This document shows positions 1 through 12,400 of a DNA stretch of 64,000 bases, in pieces. The DNA comes from Euborellia annulipes (lineage: Eukaryota; Arthropoda; Insecta; Dermaptera; Anisolabididae), in the NCBI GenBank assembly GCA_023213315.1, contig JAKCPI010006167.1:79576-143575 (forward strand), read 5' to 3'. Below the pieces are notes generated by a model that worked only from the letters and a program-made list of their open reading frames with translations, was not told the DNA's origin and did no database searches. The position numbers and the translations under genes were made by a program. Position 1 is the stretch's first letter, and every line of letters starts with the position of its first letter.

Positions 1-59
1 GATAATAAAAATATTACAATTAAATTATGTTGTAGTTCTTTAATACCTAGTAAAATTTT

Positions 60-155
60 GTTAAAAAAAATATCACTGGTCCGCGAATTTTTTTTACAAA
101 TTTTACTTGTCCGCGGGCCAAAAAAGGTTGAGAAACGCTGGTTTAGGATGCCTAA
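60..155. repeat. right end of a hAT-like repeat, cut by the window edge
   Basis: The segment reads as a degenerate terminal inverted repeat: a GGTTGAGAAACGCTGG end resembles the GGTTGAGAATCACTG end of the hAT copy at 29391-29994, and a GGTCCGCG block precedes it. The left half lies outside the window or is lost, so no target-site duplication can be tested. The bases from here to about 900 are AT-rich and show nothing else I recognise. Confidence 0.35.
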
Positions 156-897
156 CTCAATGGCGTTAAAAAGTTTTATGATATTGCCAATATATTATAT
201 CTGAGTGGTACAAAATCGCCAAACGTACCAGGCGCGCCCTGGTAATTTGATAAATTTTGTAAAAAAAAATCATTCCCAAGGAAGAGTTAACTCATTCACT
301 ATATATTAGTAAAAAAGTTCATTCATCAAGAAAATATTTTTCTTCAATGACATCTCAAATGCCGAATTCAAAAACATTATTGCCGTTTGTAGTATGCTTT
401 TAAAGTTACTGAGTCCGTTTTCTTATTTTAATTCTAAAAATATTCAACTGTATACAAATATTAAGTGAATTCAAAAATTTGTGCTTATTACTGTGGCAAA
501 GAAATTTTATTTCTTTCTTCCCAAAATATTAAAACTTTTATCCAGTAAATGATTGTGGCATTTATTTATAAGAAGAAGAAAGGATTTTGGTAGCATAGTA
601 TATATAATAACATTTGATATTTTTATATATTAAAATGCTCAAATACTTTAAATATTTTTATTTACTTTTGTAAATATAATTGTATTAAAATACTTTACAC
701 ATACAAAAATAATTATGTATCTTTATTTCAAGACAAGATAAAATGATTGATAGACAATTTCTTTATAAAGATATAAGTATAAAAAGCATATAAATAAAAA
801 AATGAACGAATGTAATAAAATTTCAAAAAAGCAATTAACATTTCTAAATTTTTAGGTAATTTTGAAATATTGAGATGAATTTTTTTGAATATTTGTG

Positions 898-900
<3 letters not shown>

Positions 901-934
<34 letters not shown>
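901..934. repeat. (TA)n microsatellite
   Basis: About 34 bases of uninterrupted TA directly precede the fold-back element at 955. Many fold-back and MITE copies in this window sit beside such TA tracts, which suggests a preference for TA targets. Confidence 0.9.
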
Positions 935-936
<2 letters not shown>

Positions 937-954
937 TGAAAAATTTGTATATAT

Positions 955-1250
955 TATTCTTAAGGAAAGGAGATGTGCGCAGCCAGGAGAATAAAAAATT
1001 TTTTAAATCTTTTTGGTCGACGTTTCGGACGCCAATCGCCTCCTTCTTCGAGACCTGCAGTCAACAAACATTTAAAATAATTTACACAAATTTTTCAATC
1101 CCAAAAATTATTGTTGTAAATTATTTTAAATTCAATAAATGTTTGTTGACTGTAGGTCCCGAAGAAGGACGCGATTAGCGTCGAAAACGTCGAACAAAAG
1201 AATTTAAAAAATTTTTTATTCTCCTGGCTGCACATCTCCTTTCCTTAAGA
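955..1250. repeat. fold-back element with hammerhead-like motif, Penelope-type terminal repeat pair
   Basis: Two arms of about 145 bases are reverse complements around a centre near 1107: the left arm begins TTCTTAAGGAAAGGAG and the right arm ends CTCCTTTCCTTAAG. Each arm carries CGACGTTTCGGACG or its decayed counterpart followed by a CCTTCTTCG block. This is the reverse complement of the CTGAAGA-stem-CGAAACGTC motif seen in better-kept copies. The 80-codon frame at 936-1178 runs across the palindrome and is not a gene. Confidence 0.7.
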
Positions 1251-1617
1251 TATATATCCCAGAAAGTTTCTGGTGGAAAATTCCACTTTTTCAACAAATG
1301 AATATTATTATTATTATTGATTTTATTAATTCACTTTATAAATCGAATCTAATTTTGATAAAGATCTCATTTATGACAATATCAAAATTTTATTAATTGA
1401 ATTTTCATAAGAAATTATTCATTAGTAGAGACCGGATTTTAAGCAAAATGCTTATTGCTCAATTTTATAAGCAACCATTAGATATTTAATTTCTATATGA
1501 ATTAGGAAAAACTAAGTGCATTGAGATTGCATTTTTTATGCTTTTTTTGCTTATTTTGAGTTTTTATGCTTTTTTTCCCTTTCGTGCTTATTTGAACTTA
1601 TTTTACGAATATTTATA

Positions 1618-1860
1618 ATTTTTTTTTTTTTTTTTTTTTTATTAAAAAACCCACTTTTTTCCTATTCGCACACGCATATACCAGAGACATATATAAGGGG
1701 GGGGGGGGGGAAGAGGGCCCGCCCCCCCAAAAAAAAAATTTCCAAAAACCCCGCAGTGCGAAAAAATATAGCCCTGTAAAAAAAATTTTTTCCGCAGGGT
1801 GAAAAAATTTGGTTCCGCGAAAACAAAATTTTTCGCAGGGCAGGGCGGAATAAATTTAGT
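1618..1860. repeat. poly-T tract and G/C-homopolymer-rich transposon remnant
   Basis: A poly-T run (1620-1640) is followed by a run of about 12 G, then TTTTTTCCGC blocks alternating with GGGCGGAA. The same kind of composition, a G run near a C run, marks the inner part of the hAT copies at 27125, 32801 and 50586, so this is probably a decayed relative without recognisable ends. The 95-codon minus frame here is low-complexity and is not a gene. Confidence 0.35.
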
Positions 1861-2035
1861 TTATTAAAAAAAAAATTTGTATATGCCATTGGTATGAGTA
1901 AAAATTGCTTATTAGATGCTTTTTTTAAACTTTTATGCTTATTTAACAACTTTTTATATAAGTTTTTTATGCTTTTTTAAGCACTTTTTTTCCATTTTTT
2001 TATGCTTTTTTGTCCGGTCTCTATTCATTAGTGAA

Positions 2036-2235
2036 GGAAGTATGGAGTCAGATGCAGCCAAGAAAAAATTCTCTCAATGCTTTATCAACCAGCTAGAGAC
2101 GTTTCGGTCCATTTATTATGAACCATCCTCAGTCCATTAATCCATTAATTAGAGAGAAAGATACACAATTAATGGAGCTGATTGGTAAAGCATTCAGATA
2201 ATTTTTTTCTTGGCTGCCTCTGCCTCCATATACTT
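2036..2235. repeat. fold-back element with hammerhead-like motif
   Basis: A 200-bp inverted repeat: the left arm has GAAGTATGGAGTCAGATGCA and the right arm returns through GCCTCTGCCTCCATATACTT. The motif CTGAGGATGG, loop, ACCGAAACGTC lies on the minus strand at 2098-2132. GGTTC/GGACC can form the helix and GAAACGTC follows directly. The right arm has lost its own copy. Confidence 0.75.
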
Positions 2236-3097
2236 GCTTGACTAAAGATATACAGCCACAACTTGCACCTCAATTATTCATTACCAGTGGAAAAGCCCGC
2301 CTAAGGCTATGCCCCCTGGACCCCCTTGCTCCAAATGCACCAAATTTATTCTTGCTCTTTGGAAATTTTCAAATTTCCCGCTCCCGCTCCACTTCCTGTA
2401 ACTCTAGCCAATCAGCGTCCTGATCGGCATAGACGGAAGCTAGCCGCTAGCGCTTTATATATATGGTAATAAATACCAAAATAATTCTTTATCATAATTC
2501 AATTAATAAAATTTTGCCATTATCATAATTAAATCCTTATCAAAAATGAGAATAAATATTAATATTAATAACTTGTTGAAAAAGTGGAAATTCATAAATA
2601 ACATATATATATATATATATATTATATATACATATATACATTCAAACAAAATTAAACGTAAAATACTTCCTTAATTATAATAATAAAATTTAATCATTCC
2701 TGCTCAACATTTCTAGGACAAGTCCGTTGACGCCGACGCTATTCAGAGGCATTTTATGGTTTGTAGAATGGATCTTCTCAATTTATTATTTGTGGACCGA
2801 CACGTTCCTCTATAAAATTTGGGTGAAAGGATTTAAAAAAGTGAGGAAAACTAGAAGACTACAAAATATAATACCACTATTTTATTTTTCACGATTTTAT
2901 ATTACATATTTATACAATCTTTGCTAAGATATATGTTTACATATATAACATATTAAGGTGGCCACAAGCTTATAGGCGTGAAATTTATTTTTTTGTATTC
3001 TTCCCAATGAACTCCTTAAATGTTGTCAATTGGCAAAAAAAAAGATAGACTTAATTTCAGCTTTTGAGATTTTTAACCAGAATATCTTTAAATACAT

Positions 3098-3655
3098 CTA
3101 ATTATGGATAAATATATAACACAAGGATAAGTTTCAAAATGATTTTATTTCAACTTATGCGCATTTCGACATTGTCATATCTCTGAAGATGACGTATAAA
3201 GGTGCGCGTCTCGAAAAACCGTTAGAAGTCGATAGACTACCGAGTTACTCTAAACGACAAGAGATGGCGTTAGTTTTTCCCATAGGAATACAAGAGATTT
3301 ATTCCATTTTATTTGAAAGATTCCAGCTAATTATTTGAGGGTAAAAAATTAATTATTTCTTAACACAATGATTACTAATTTAATTATCTATAAGATATAG
3401 AGCGAATTTTTTGAAAATATCTTTTATTTAATGCGATTAATCTAAAAAAAAAATTTATTTTTTTCGAAAATCAAAAAAAGGGCTTCAATAAGTATTAGAT
3501 ATTTTAAATAGCTTTAATTAAAAAAAAATTTGAGGTCGATAGCTTCAAAATTGTGGCCGCTGGAATTTCCCAAAAGACGCGCACATTGATGTCTAAATAC
3601 GCACAGCTAAAATCTTTTTGAAACTTAACCTTGTGTTATTTATTTATCTCTAATT
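3098..3655. repeat. inverted-repeat element enclosing a MITE
   Basis: Outer arms: the left reads TAACACAAGGATAAGTTTC (from about 3118) and the right is its reverse complement, with GAAACTTAACCTTGTGTTA near 3622-3640. Inside the left arm a CTGAAGATGACG motif (about 3184) resembles the start of the hammerhead-like core. The inner 3203-3590 block, bounded by GGTGCGCGTCTCGA and its decayed complement, has a second copy in opposite orientation at 25915-26315, so it is an independent transposed unit. Confidence 0.6.
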
Positions 3656-4360
3656 AGATGATAATTTAATTAAATAGAAGAATAAGCTTTCTAGGGCCCA
3701 TGATTTCATGTTATGAAAAAAAAAAAAACTGCGATTTCTTAAGAATCGCACTTTTTCTAATTTTATATACTTGAGCTGAAAATTGGTCAATTCTTGTTTT
3801 GCCAATTAACATCATTTAGGGGGCTCATCGCGAAGAAATCCGAAAAATTAATTTTTTGTAGCCACCCAGATATTACATATATTAAGGATATTTTGTAAGT
3901 ATATAATTGTCATTTATAAACTACTATCTGCTAAATAAAAGCTGCCACCTGAACTTTCTTTTCCTCCTTGACAATCACTCCAGAGATAAGCTCATTTTTC
4001 GGATCTCTGAGTTTATAAATAATAATTATATATATACATTTTCATTTGGTACATATATTATGTGATGATTGGTCTGACATTTATCATTATTTTAGTATAT
4101 TTTCTATATTTAATTATTCATTATCATTGGTACTTTATACATTTATTAACGATAGTGTTTTCAATTCATACCAGTTAATTTTTGGTTTCTTAGGTATGAC
4201 TTAATCTCTTAAGGTGAAGAACCTAACTAAAATTTATTTAATCGCAAAAATCTCAAATCTTATTTTTTCTTTAAATTATACTTTAAACAAAAGTAGAAGA
4301 AAAAATGATTAGCATTTTAATTTTAAAGGAAAAAAAAATGTTTAAACAGGTATATATGTT

Positions 4361-4632
4361 TATATAATTAGATATTACTTCATGTACCCGAAAAAAGATA
4401 TAAAGGTGTGCCGCCGGGAGTCGAACCACGGGTCCACAGATTTGCGCTCAGTGTGCCCTTACCTTACTTAAGGGCACACTGAGCGCAAATCGTTGGACCC
4501 GTGGTTCGACTCCCGGCACACCCTTATATCTTTTTTCGGGTACATGAAGTAATATCTAATTATATAAATCTCCGTTTCGCGGCTTACCTACGCGATATAT
4601 ATAATATCTTAAATATTATATATAATTTCTTA
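4361..4632. repeat. palindrome with tRNA-like half in each arm (copy 1)
   Basis: Near-perfect 207-bp palindrome (4361-4567, centre about 4464). Each arm contains a tRNA 3'-half-like block with a GTGGTTCGACTCCCGG B-box and a TGAGCGCAAATC stretch. A 65-base tail on the right (CTCCGTTTCGCGGCTTACC) is shared, reversed, with the second copy at 25219-25490, so both copies are one transposed unit that already had the palindrome. It could be a tRNA-derived SINE dimer in head-to-head form. No complete tRNA can be folded. Confidence 0.75.
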
Positions 4633-5748
4633 TTTATAAAATAGGTATATATGTTGTAATTTGGTTTCATGACAATGAAAATTAAATTTTGATATCATAA
4701 AAGAAATCTTTACAAAAAATTGATTCAATGATGAATTAATTGTTTTAACACAAAATAGAACCAATAATATTTTGACATTAAATGAGAAGTAAATTTAAAT
4801 TATTAAAAGGCATCACACAAATTTTCAAATGTCATATAAGAAATTTATCAATTTAGAAGACTCAAACCACCTGCACATAAACAGATTTAAAACCCAGTCC
4901 TTAAGGATCATCTACTAGATGAAAATCTGAGATTATAAAATTGGTGTCTTAGAAAAAAGATAAGGATGAATCGTTTGGAACACAATTTAATAAACATTAA
5001 AATGTCTGAAAAGAATAATAGAAGATCTTCAATCTATATATGATTTCTTATTTATTAATTTAAATTCGTTTTTTTTTTTAGTAAATAATACATTAATTTA
5101 ATGTATTTTAGGCCGTTTTATTGTCCCATTTGGGGTTTAACGTGAGATTAGAAAACGTTTCCATAAAATGTTACAAAAATTAGAAGATATTAAAAAAAAC
5201 AAAAGTATTCATTGAATAAATAAATATTTAAATTTAAAATCACTGATATTTTTAACACCAAATCACTACTAAATTATTTTAAAATCACAAAAATAAAAAA
5301 AATCATGTGACATCAAAACTAAGGACGGAATGAAAATTGGAATTGATTAAAAAAATCTAAACATTCCCGCTAAAGGACTAGAATATAATAACGAAATCAT
5401 TAAAATATACACCGCTTTAGAGGAAAATATAAGAGCTCCGGGCGTGTAAAATAGAAAATATATAGATTTTGGAAATATATATTGAAGGCATGGGTATTAT
5501 ATAAGGAGGGGGGGGGGGGGACAAGGGGGGCTCGGGCCCCACAAAGTATTTAAAATTATATCTATTTCTATATTTTCATTTGAAAAACCAGTTTAAACTA
5601 GTAAAAAATGAAATTATTTACATATAAATAATTTTTAATAAAAACATCCCTCGAGGCCCATATAAAAAAATAAATATTTAAATAAAAAATTTTTAATGTA
5701 ACTTTACATTTGAACAAAACAATATATATATATATATATATATATACC

Positions 5749-5979
5749 CTGTTACGCGTTAGTGTGTCAAGCGCCAAAAAAAAATTAAAAATTGAGTTAA
5801 GCACGATTCAAATACTTTAACTAATAGTATTTTTTATGAAATATGTCCTAAAAAAATTTATATTTAATGTTACTTGCACAATTGACAAAAAAAAGATATA
5901 TTCTAATCAAAACAAAAAACTTTAATGTTAATTTTCTCAAAACTCGGTAGATGGCGCTTGACACACTAATGCGTAACAG
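5749..5979. mobile_element. MITE with 28-bp terminal inverted repeats
   Basis: The ends CTGTTACGCGTTAGTGTGTC and GACACACTAATGCGTAACAG continue to 28 bases of inverted repeat with a single mismatch. The element is 231 bp, AT-rich inside and without coding capacity. It sits in a TATATA tract, so a TA target duplication cannot be told from the flank. A Tc1/mariner-type MITE is the most likely class. Apart from it, 4640-6070 holds only AT-rich sequence and a G run at about 5508-5520. Confidence 0.75.
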
Positions 5980-6076
5980 TCCATATATATTAGGCCGAAA
6001 AAACTAGGTTTTTTTTATTTCGAAGATGTAATAGCTCGGAAAAGTTGCGAATTATATTGACAAAAAAAAAAATTAT

Positions 6077-6661
6077 AATTTGAAGAAAAGTTGCTGTTGA
6101 TGTTATGGAATGGAAAAGAAAGTGCAAGTACAGGTGCAGCAAATAAAGAGAGCCTTTGGGCCAAATGCCGAAAAGGAGACGTTTCGGACAAAATTTATTT
6201 GTCCATCCTCAGTCCTCGTTGGCTTATAAATTAATTAGGCACAAAGTTGTCATTGTTGTTGCGGCACGAATTTGTGCACATGTATATTTTTTTATAAAAT
6301 CAGGCGAGTGTCAATGTTTCGTGCGAGTCTATAAGATAATCTATAATATTAACTTATAGACTCTCACGAAACATTGACGTGAGAGTCTATAATATAATAT
6401 GATATATTATATAATATAATATATGATATAATATAATATTATATCACGAAACATTGACACTCGCCTGATTTTATAAAAAAAATATACATGTGCACAAATT
6501 CGTGCCGCAACAACAGTGACAACTTTGTGCCTAATTAATTTATAAATTAACGAGGACTGAGGATGGACAAATCAATTTTGTTCGAAACGTCTCCTTTTCG
6601 GCATTTGGCATCCAAAGGCTCTCTTTATTTGCTGCACCTGTACTTGCTCTTTTCCATTACA
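6077..6661. repeat. fold-back element with hammerhead-like motif in both arms
   Basis: Arms share CAGGTGCAGCAAATAAAGAG and its complement near the outer ends. The motif lies on the minus strand at 6178-6212 and on the plus strand at 6557-6591: CTGAGGATGGACAAAT, then TTCGAAACGTCTCC. The centre holds an expanded AATATAATATG stretch. The same element occurs at 52381-52868, and both share an extra 35-40 bases of flank on one side, which gives the element a direction (this copy plus, the other minus). Confidence 0.8.
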
Positions 6662-6664
6662 AAA

Positions 6665-7470
6665 AAAAAAATTATCAAAATCGGTTTATATCTTCTGGTC
6701 GCGCATAGACCCTAAAATTTGTCAAAATATGAAAAGACACTTCATTCTTGCGGTTATTTTTTTAATTAGATATTTTCGTAATGTAATAGTTTGTAACGTC
6801 TTCAAAAAGAGCCTAAAAACTTGTATTTTAATTTGGTTTAGATCATCGTTTCCCAACCTTTTGAAGTCTACAGCACCTCAAGGGTGCGTTGGGAATAGTA
6901 TTACACACTAGCGGCACCCTTCTTTTTTCACCTATCAAAACGAAATTTTTTCCGCTCTGGGGCAAATTTTTTTTCCCTTGCATGAAAATGATTTGACCAT
7001 TTTTTTGGCAAAGCTTAATTTTTCCGACCTATGGAAAATTTTGCCGCTTCCATTTTAATCATTTGAACTTTTTTTTCCTCCTCTTTATTTTTATTTTTTT
7101 TTATCTAAATATCTCAGGTCACCCCTTAGGCATTCTCGCGGCACCCTTGGGTGCCGGGGCACACCGGTTGGGAACCACTGGTTTAGATCATTTAATATCT
7201 TTCGGTCGCGCATAGGCCCGGAAATTTGCCAAAAAAAATGGAAAAAGTTACATTTTTACGAGTTTTTTTTATAACTTTAATATACTTTTTTTTTTTAACC
7301 TAATAGTTACAGTATTTTTATTTTTGAACATAAGAACATTGTGTTTTATTATGTTATAAATTCAAAGATTAAAAAAATAACCGCAAAAATGAAGTTTTTT
7401 CATATTTTGTCAAACTTTAGGGCCTATGCGCGACCGGAAAATGTCAACCGATTTTGATTATTTTTTTTGG
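6665..7470. repeat. inverted-repeat element interrupted by a hAT copy
   Basis: The left arm has ATCGGTTTATATCTTCTGG and GGTCGCGCATAGACCC. The right arm (about 7352-7470) returns through GGGCCTATGCGCGACCGG and CAACCGATTTTGAT. A second partial copy of GGTCGCGCATAGGCCC at about 7205 suggests an internal duplication. The hAT copy 6844-7180 was inserted later into the spacer. Confidence 0.6.
6844..7180. mobile_element. hAT-type non-autonomous transposon with 8-bp target-site duplication
   Basis: The left end CATCGTTTCCCAACC and the right end GGTTGGGAACCACTG form inverted repeats, and both sides are flanked by GTTTAGAT (6836-6843 and 7181-7188). Eight-base duplications are the hAT hallmark. The interior is short and non-coding. 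The 60-codon frame at 6729 crosses its left border and is not a gene. Bases 7480-8700 downstream are AT-rich with no recognised element beyond a CCACCC stretch at 8380-8420. Confidence 0.85.
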
Positions 7471-8727
7471 AACGAAGTTCTTTGAATAATAAATACATAT
7501 TCTTAAAACTTAATTCTGTATAATATTTATCATAAGAAATACTTCTTTTAAATTTATTCATGCATATAAGATTTTGATCAAGAAAATAATTTTAAATGTA
7601 AATTAAAATAAAATAATAATTTACTAAATTGTACAATGGAATATTTTTTTTTTAAATTGAGGCGTTAATTTCTTGGATCAGTTCAATGTATATATAAATA
7701 TAAACTAGTAATCGTTGATATTATGTTTTAATCACGTAATCCCGAGTATTTGTGTTACATCTGAAGGTGTTACACTGAGTAGGCCTACACATTAGTACAA
7801 TGTGTCAACTATCAAACAATATATAAAAACATATATATATAACCTTAACTTCTTTAAAAAAAAAAGTATATAAATAATAAATAACATTTTATGGAAATAT
7901 GAAATGGAAAAATTATTGAGATTAAGGATATTTCAAACTTTATCATTTTTTTTTTTTTTTTTTTTAATAATGAACGGAGAGAGATTTTTTTATGTAAAAG
8001 AATCATATTCACAAGCAATAATTTTTGGTTTCAAATCTCTTTGATTGTACATTATTAAAAGTAGGGTCTAATGGAAAAATTTAAGATAAAAACAAAAATG
8101 CTCAATAAATGATATTTTTAATTCTTAAAGAATAAATGTAAAACAAAAAATAAAAATATAATGCTGCTTTAAATGATTTTTTTTTTTTTTTAAATTATGT
8201 TTGCATCTTTAGTTCTTGTTCCTAAAACAAATCAAAATTGCGTTAAACTAATCACTAGGTAGAGATATAACTTCAAATTAAATTTTTTTAAAATCAATAT
8301 CAAATAATATTTGGATTATTGACTAGATCATTTAAAGAAAGGTCTCTAGCCAGAAATTCGAGGATGGGTGAGGGGTGTTGGACCACCCAGGCGATTACTC
8401 ACCCCTCCCCTCCTTCTAAATTTTATAAAAAAAATTTATACATATAGACATGTTATTATTAAGGGAGTTTTTAATTATAGACCATATTTTATTAATTATT
8501 TATTAAAAATATAAATATAGTACAACGTTTCGACTGCTCGTTTTTAAGTACTGTGCACTTGCTGCGACTCAAGTAACCTAACCTCTAAGGAACTGTTATT
8601 TGCATTATATATTACAACGTCAGCGCCATCTACGGTCATTTCTATGAAAAGTTAGACACAAACTTTCGCGCCATCTACACTCATTCCCATGAAGTTAGAC
8701 ACAATCATCAAAGCAAGTGTACAGAGA

Positions 8728-9017
8728 GCGCCACAATTAAGCCCCCACCTGGGAGTTATTATAGAACCTTGAATATATAGTATAGTATATAGACAATAGA
8801 AGAGGGAGCGGTATATAACAGCCACTTCACAAATTGTCGTATAGTATATGGTAAATATGAAATAATTTTAATGACCGAAAAGGTAAAATAAAATCTGGTA
8901 CATATGGTTTTATTTTTCCTTTTCAGTCATTAAAATTATTTCATTATATACCATAAACTAAACCATATACTCAAGGCTCTATCTCCCAGGAGGGGAATTA
9001 ATTGTGGCGCTCTATAC
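8728..9017. mobile_element. fold-back MITE with long terminal inverted repeats
   Basis: The ends GAGCGCCACAATTAAG and GAATTAATTGTGGCGCTC are inverted, followed inward by CCACCTGGGAG/CTCCCAGGAGG and TAGAACCTTGA/TCAAGGCTCTA. The core (8838-8955) is itself a palindrome containing AAGGTAAAATAAAATCTG. A second copy lies at 27002-27684, broken there by a hAT and a pogo-like insertion. Confidence 0.75.
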
Positions 9018-9214
9018 ATAAAAAGCATGATGTTACAATAAGTTTTTTGAATTTAATTTTTAAACATAGATAGTACAAAATATTATATTTAATTTTAATA
9101 CATAATTAAAAACATGGTATAGAATTTATATATTTAATAAATAATTAATACAAAATGTGGTCTATAATTAAAAACTCCCATAATAATAATAATACAAACC
9201 ACAAAAGCTTTAAA

Positions 9215-9335
9215 AAAAAGTTCGTATTTATGATTGGGCAAAAGTGCGATCCCTAGACTCGAACCATAACCTCCACGTTTTCGCAACGGGCGGACGGACT
9301 ACCTTTATCCTAGGCCGCCGGCTTTTTTTTAACTT
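9215..9335 (-). repeat. single arm of a tRNA-like repeat
   Basis: The block TTCGTATTTATGATTGGGCA, GGGCGGACGGACTACC and TTTATCCTAGG matches one arm of the palindrome at 63248-63629. On the minus strand GGTTCGAGTCTAGGG gives a B-box-like stretch. The second arm is absent, so either only half transposed or half was lost. It lies just downstream of the stop codon of the USP gene and probably within or next to its 3' UTR. Confidence 0.55.
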
Positions 9336-9473
9336 TCTATATATGGTGGACGAGTCAGGAATTCGCCAGAGGGGACACAACCCGATTAATTTTTCTGATG
9401 TTCCCTTATGTTTTTTGCCTGCTATCATTTAAAAGAGAAAAAAAGTTATACTTACTCTTCTTAAACGTCTCGA

Positions 9474-12400
9474 TCATGACTGAAATACTCTTTCGTAAAA
9501 GAGTATATAAGCATAAGCTTTTAATACATCTGCTTCAGATATAGGTTCGACATCGTTATCAGAGAACATATACCATTGTGCCTCCCCTTTGTCAGTCTCC
9601 TTATTGTCATGCTTATGAAAGTTATATATGTTATTTTCTAGTTCAGAAATGTTAAAAAAGTTCCAATACTGGGAAGAAACATGTTTTCTATTTTTCTTTG
9701 AGACCTACAAAAAAAAAACACATCATAAAAATCTAAACTACTAAATTATTATTATTAAGTTATCTGATCGAATATACAGGATAAATTTTTTATCGTTGAA
9801 CAGGTTTACATCTCAGAAACAGTGCAGAATAGAAAAAAATAAGTTTGAAATTTTTGCTGCTTATTATAGAAAAAACAAAAAAAAAAAAAAAAAAACTAAA
9901 CAACTCTAATATTTTTTATACGAAATCAAATAAACAAAAAAATTTAATAATTAAATAAATTATTATTAAAATAAAAATCTGGTGTGACTGGTCGCACAGC
10001 AGATTTTTTTTTGTCTGTCGAGATATATTTAGAAGCACTTAGCACCTAAGTTCCAAACATGACCATGCGATTCATAGATGGCGCTAAGCTACGAATGCTT
10101 CCATATCAGTAAAGCGTACAGTGAGAGACAATATTAAGTCCCACCCATGCGTTTTCTACTTGTGATTATTTCATTGTTTTAAAAAAAAAAATTATATATT
10201 TTTTAATGGAAACCTTCAAAACTAGAAAATTTTCATCATTTTCTTTTATAAAAACAATGAAATAACCACAAGCAGAAAACGGAAAGATAAAGTTGTGTAC
10301 TGTTTTTGTCACACCAGATTTTTTGTGTCAAGAGAGTATATTTAGTTGCCCTTAGTAAGTTCCGAACTTGACCACGCGATTCATAGATGGCACTGAGCTA
10401 CAAATGCTTCCACATCAGTAAAGTGTACTTAAAACAATTTTCACGAAAGATTTCACTGGTATACTTTTAAAAGAGCGTCTAAAAAATAGTTGATTTATGA
10501 ATTTTAATCAAAATCGTTGGAGCGAATTTTGAGAAAATCGAAAAAAAAAAAAAAAAAAAAAACTGAAAAAGAACATCAGTAAAGTACTAGTACTTTTTGA
10601 CCGATTTTGTTCAAAAGCTCACCCCTTGGAAGGATGCCTAACTCAAATATAAAATTTCAACCTCCTAGCTCTTTTCGTTCCTGAGATATTTTGTTCAAAG
10701 CCACAGACAGACAGACCAACTTGCGGGACCCAACTCAGGGGATCTCAAAACATAAATATCCATCAAAATCTAGACATCGCATTTTTGACATGATCGCAAT
10801 ACTTTCTCTCTCTATATATTTCATATATAGGGTAAGAGAAAGTAAAAAGGCACAACAATAAAGGAAATGTATATCACTTTTTTTGAATAAAATTTTTTCT
10901 CTTTCCAATCAAAATAAAAAATAAATTACCTTAACGTAAGCTATGTAATGGCCTCTATCAAGAGTTCCTTGATGTTCAATTATCGCATACAATTCATACG
11001 GAATTTTAGTATCGCCAGGTTTTGCTAATAGAAATGGCTTAAATTTATAAGAGCAATAAGGCGCTATATCAAGGTACAAGGAGAATTCAATATGACTCAT
11101 AATCTTTTTAAAAGAAATATCGTGAAAATAAAATCTCTTCAAGTGAAGAATTAAGACTGGTGGAGCTTGACAAATCAGTAATTGTTTAATCGAGTTCGTA
11201 AGAACATTTCCGCCAGGAACCTCTGAAAACAAAAAATAATATTAATTTATTATAATCGGAACAAGTGCACAGTACTTGATAACGGCTGCAGAATTAGCAG
11301 TCAAAACCTTGTACAGTATTTATATTTTTAATAAATAATTAATAATTAAAAATTCCCCTAATAATAATAATAATAATTCAAAACCACAAAAGCTTTAATA
11401 AATTTTAAACATATAATCAGGTCTATTCTTTAAAAAACTTTTGCATAGAGACGTTAAAATTTAACATCATAAATTGGGTGTTAAAAAGTAAAGTAATAAC
11501 ATCTCTAAACCAAGTTTTAACAGCAATGTTAACATGTTTCTTTTATCTCAAACTTGTCAAAAACATAACCTTACTTTTTGGTTAAAGTCGCCATTTTAAT
11601 GCATTAAATATGGTGTTAAAATATTTAGGGCACATTACTTTTTAACACTATTGACTAAATGTTAACGCTTTGGCGTTAAAGTTTTTAATATATTCTTGTT
11701 GCTTTGATGTATTGCTGTTGGTACCACTGCCCCTAGTGTATATATATATATTATATGCTGTATCTACTTTCATGTATTAGAATGTAATCACTTCTGATGA
11801 TGACTAGGAATTGTCGAAATACGTATCAAGTGTTAATTTTTTAATTAATAAAACCTTTGAAATAAATAACCTAGTGTTTAATTTGTATATTTAATTTTAA
11901 GTTAAAGTTTTTGTTTTTATAGAATGGCAATTTTAGCCAAGGAGGAGTTAAAATGAATTAACACTGATGTTAAAAGTTGACGTTTTTGCACAGAGAATAG
12001 ACCTGAATTAGTTAGTGTAAGGGGACATTATAAGTCTCAGTCACTTTGCTTTTATTTTAAATTTTTTTTTACTATAATTATTTAATAACTAAAAGTAATA
12101 TAAATTTTATATATACCTTTGGAACAATTGGGGCAGGAAACTTTATTATTCCCAGTCATCATTTCAATACTCGTAAAACGGCTGAAACATGATTCTAATG
12201 ATATTATTTTAGGATCAGAGAAAATTTGTCCATTTGATAAGGTTTTAAAAATATTTTTTTCTTCTTCATTATCCTTATCGAAATATAAAGTTCTTTCAAT
12301 TTCATTTATCAATGATTTAATCCTAATTTTATTTCCATCATCATCTTTAAATGAATGCTCATTTTCAGTATCAGTAACCCCAACAGCAGCTGTAGCACCA

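Noticed and set aside
4361..4567. Functional tRNA genes in the palindromes at 4361, 25281 and 63248
   Set aside because: Only 3'-half features and a B-box are present; no acceptor, D and anticodon arms can be folded together.
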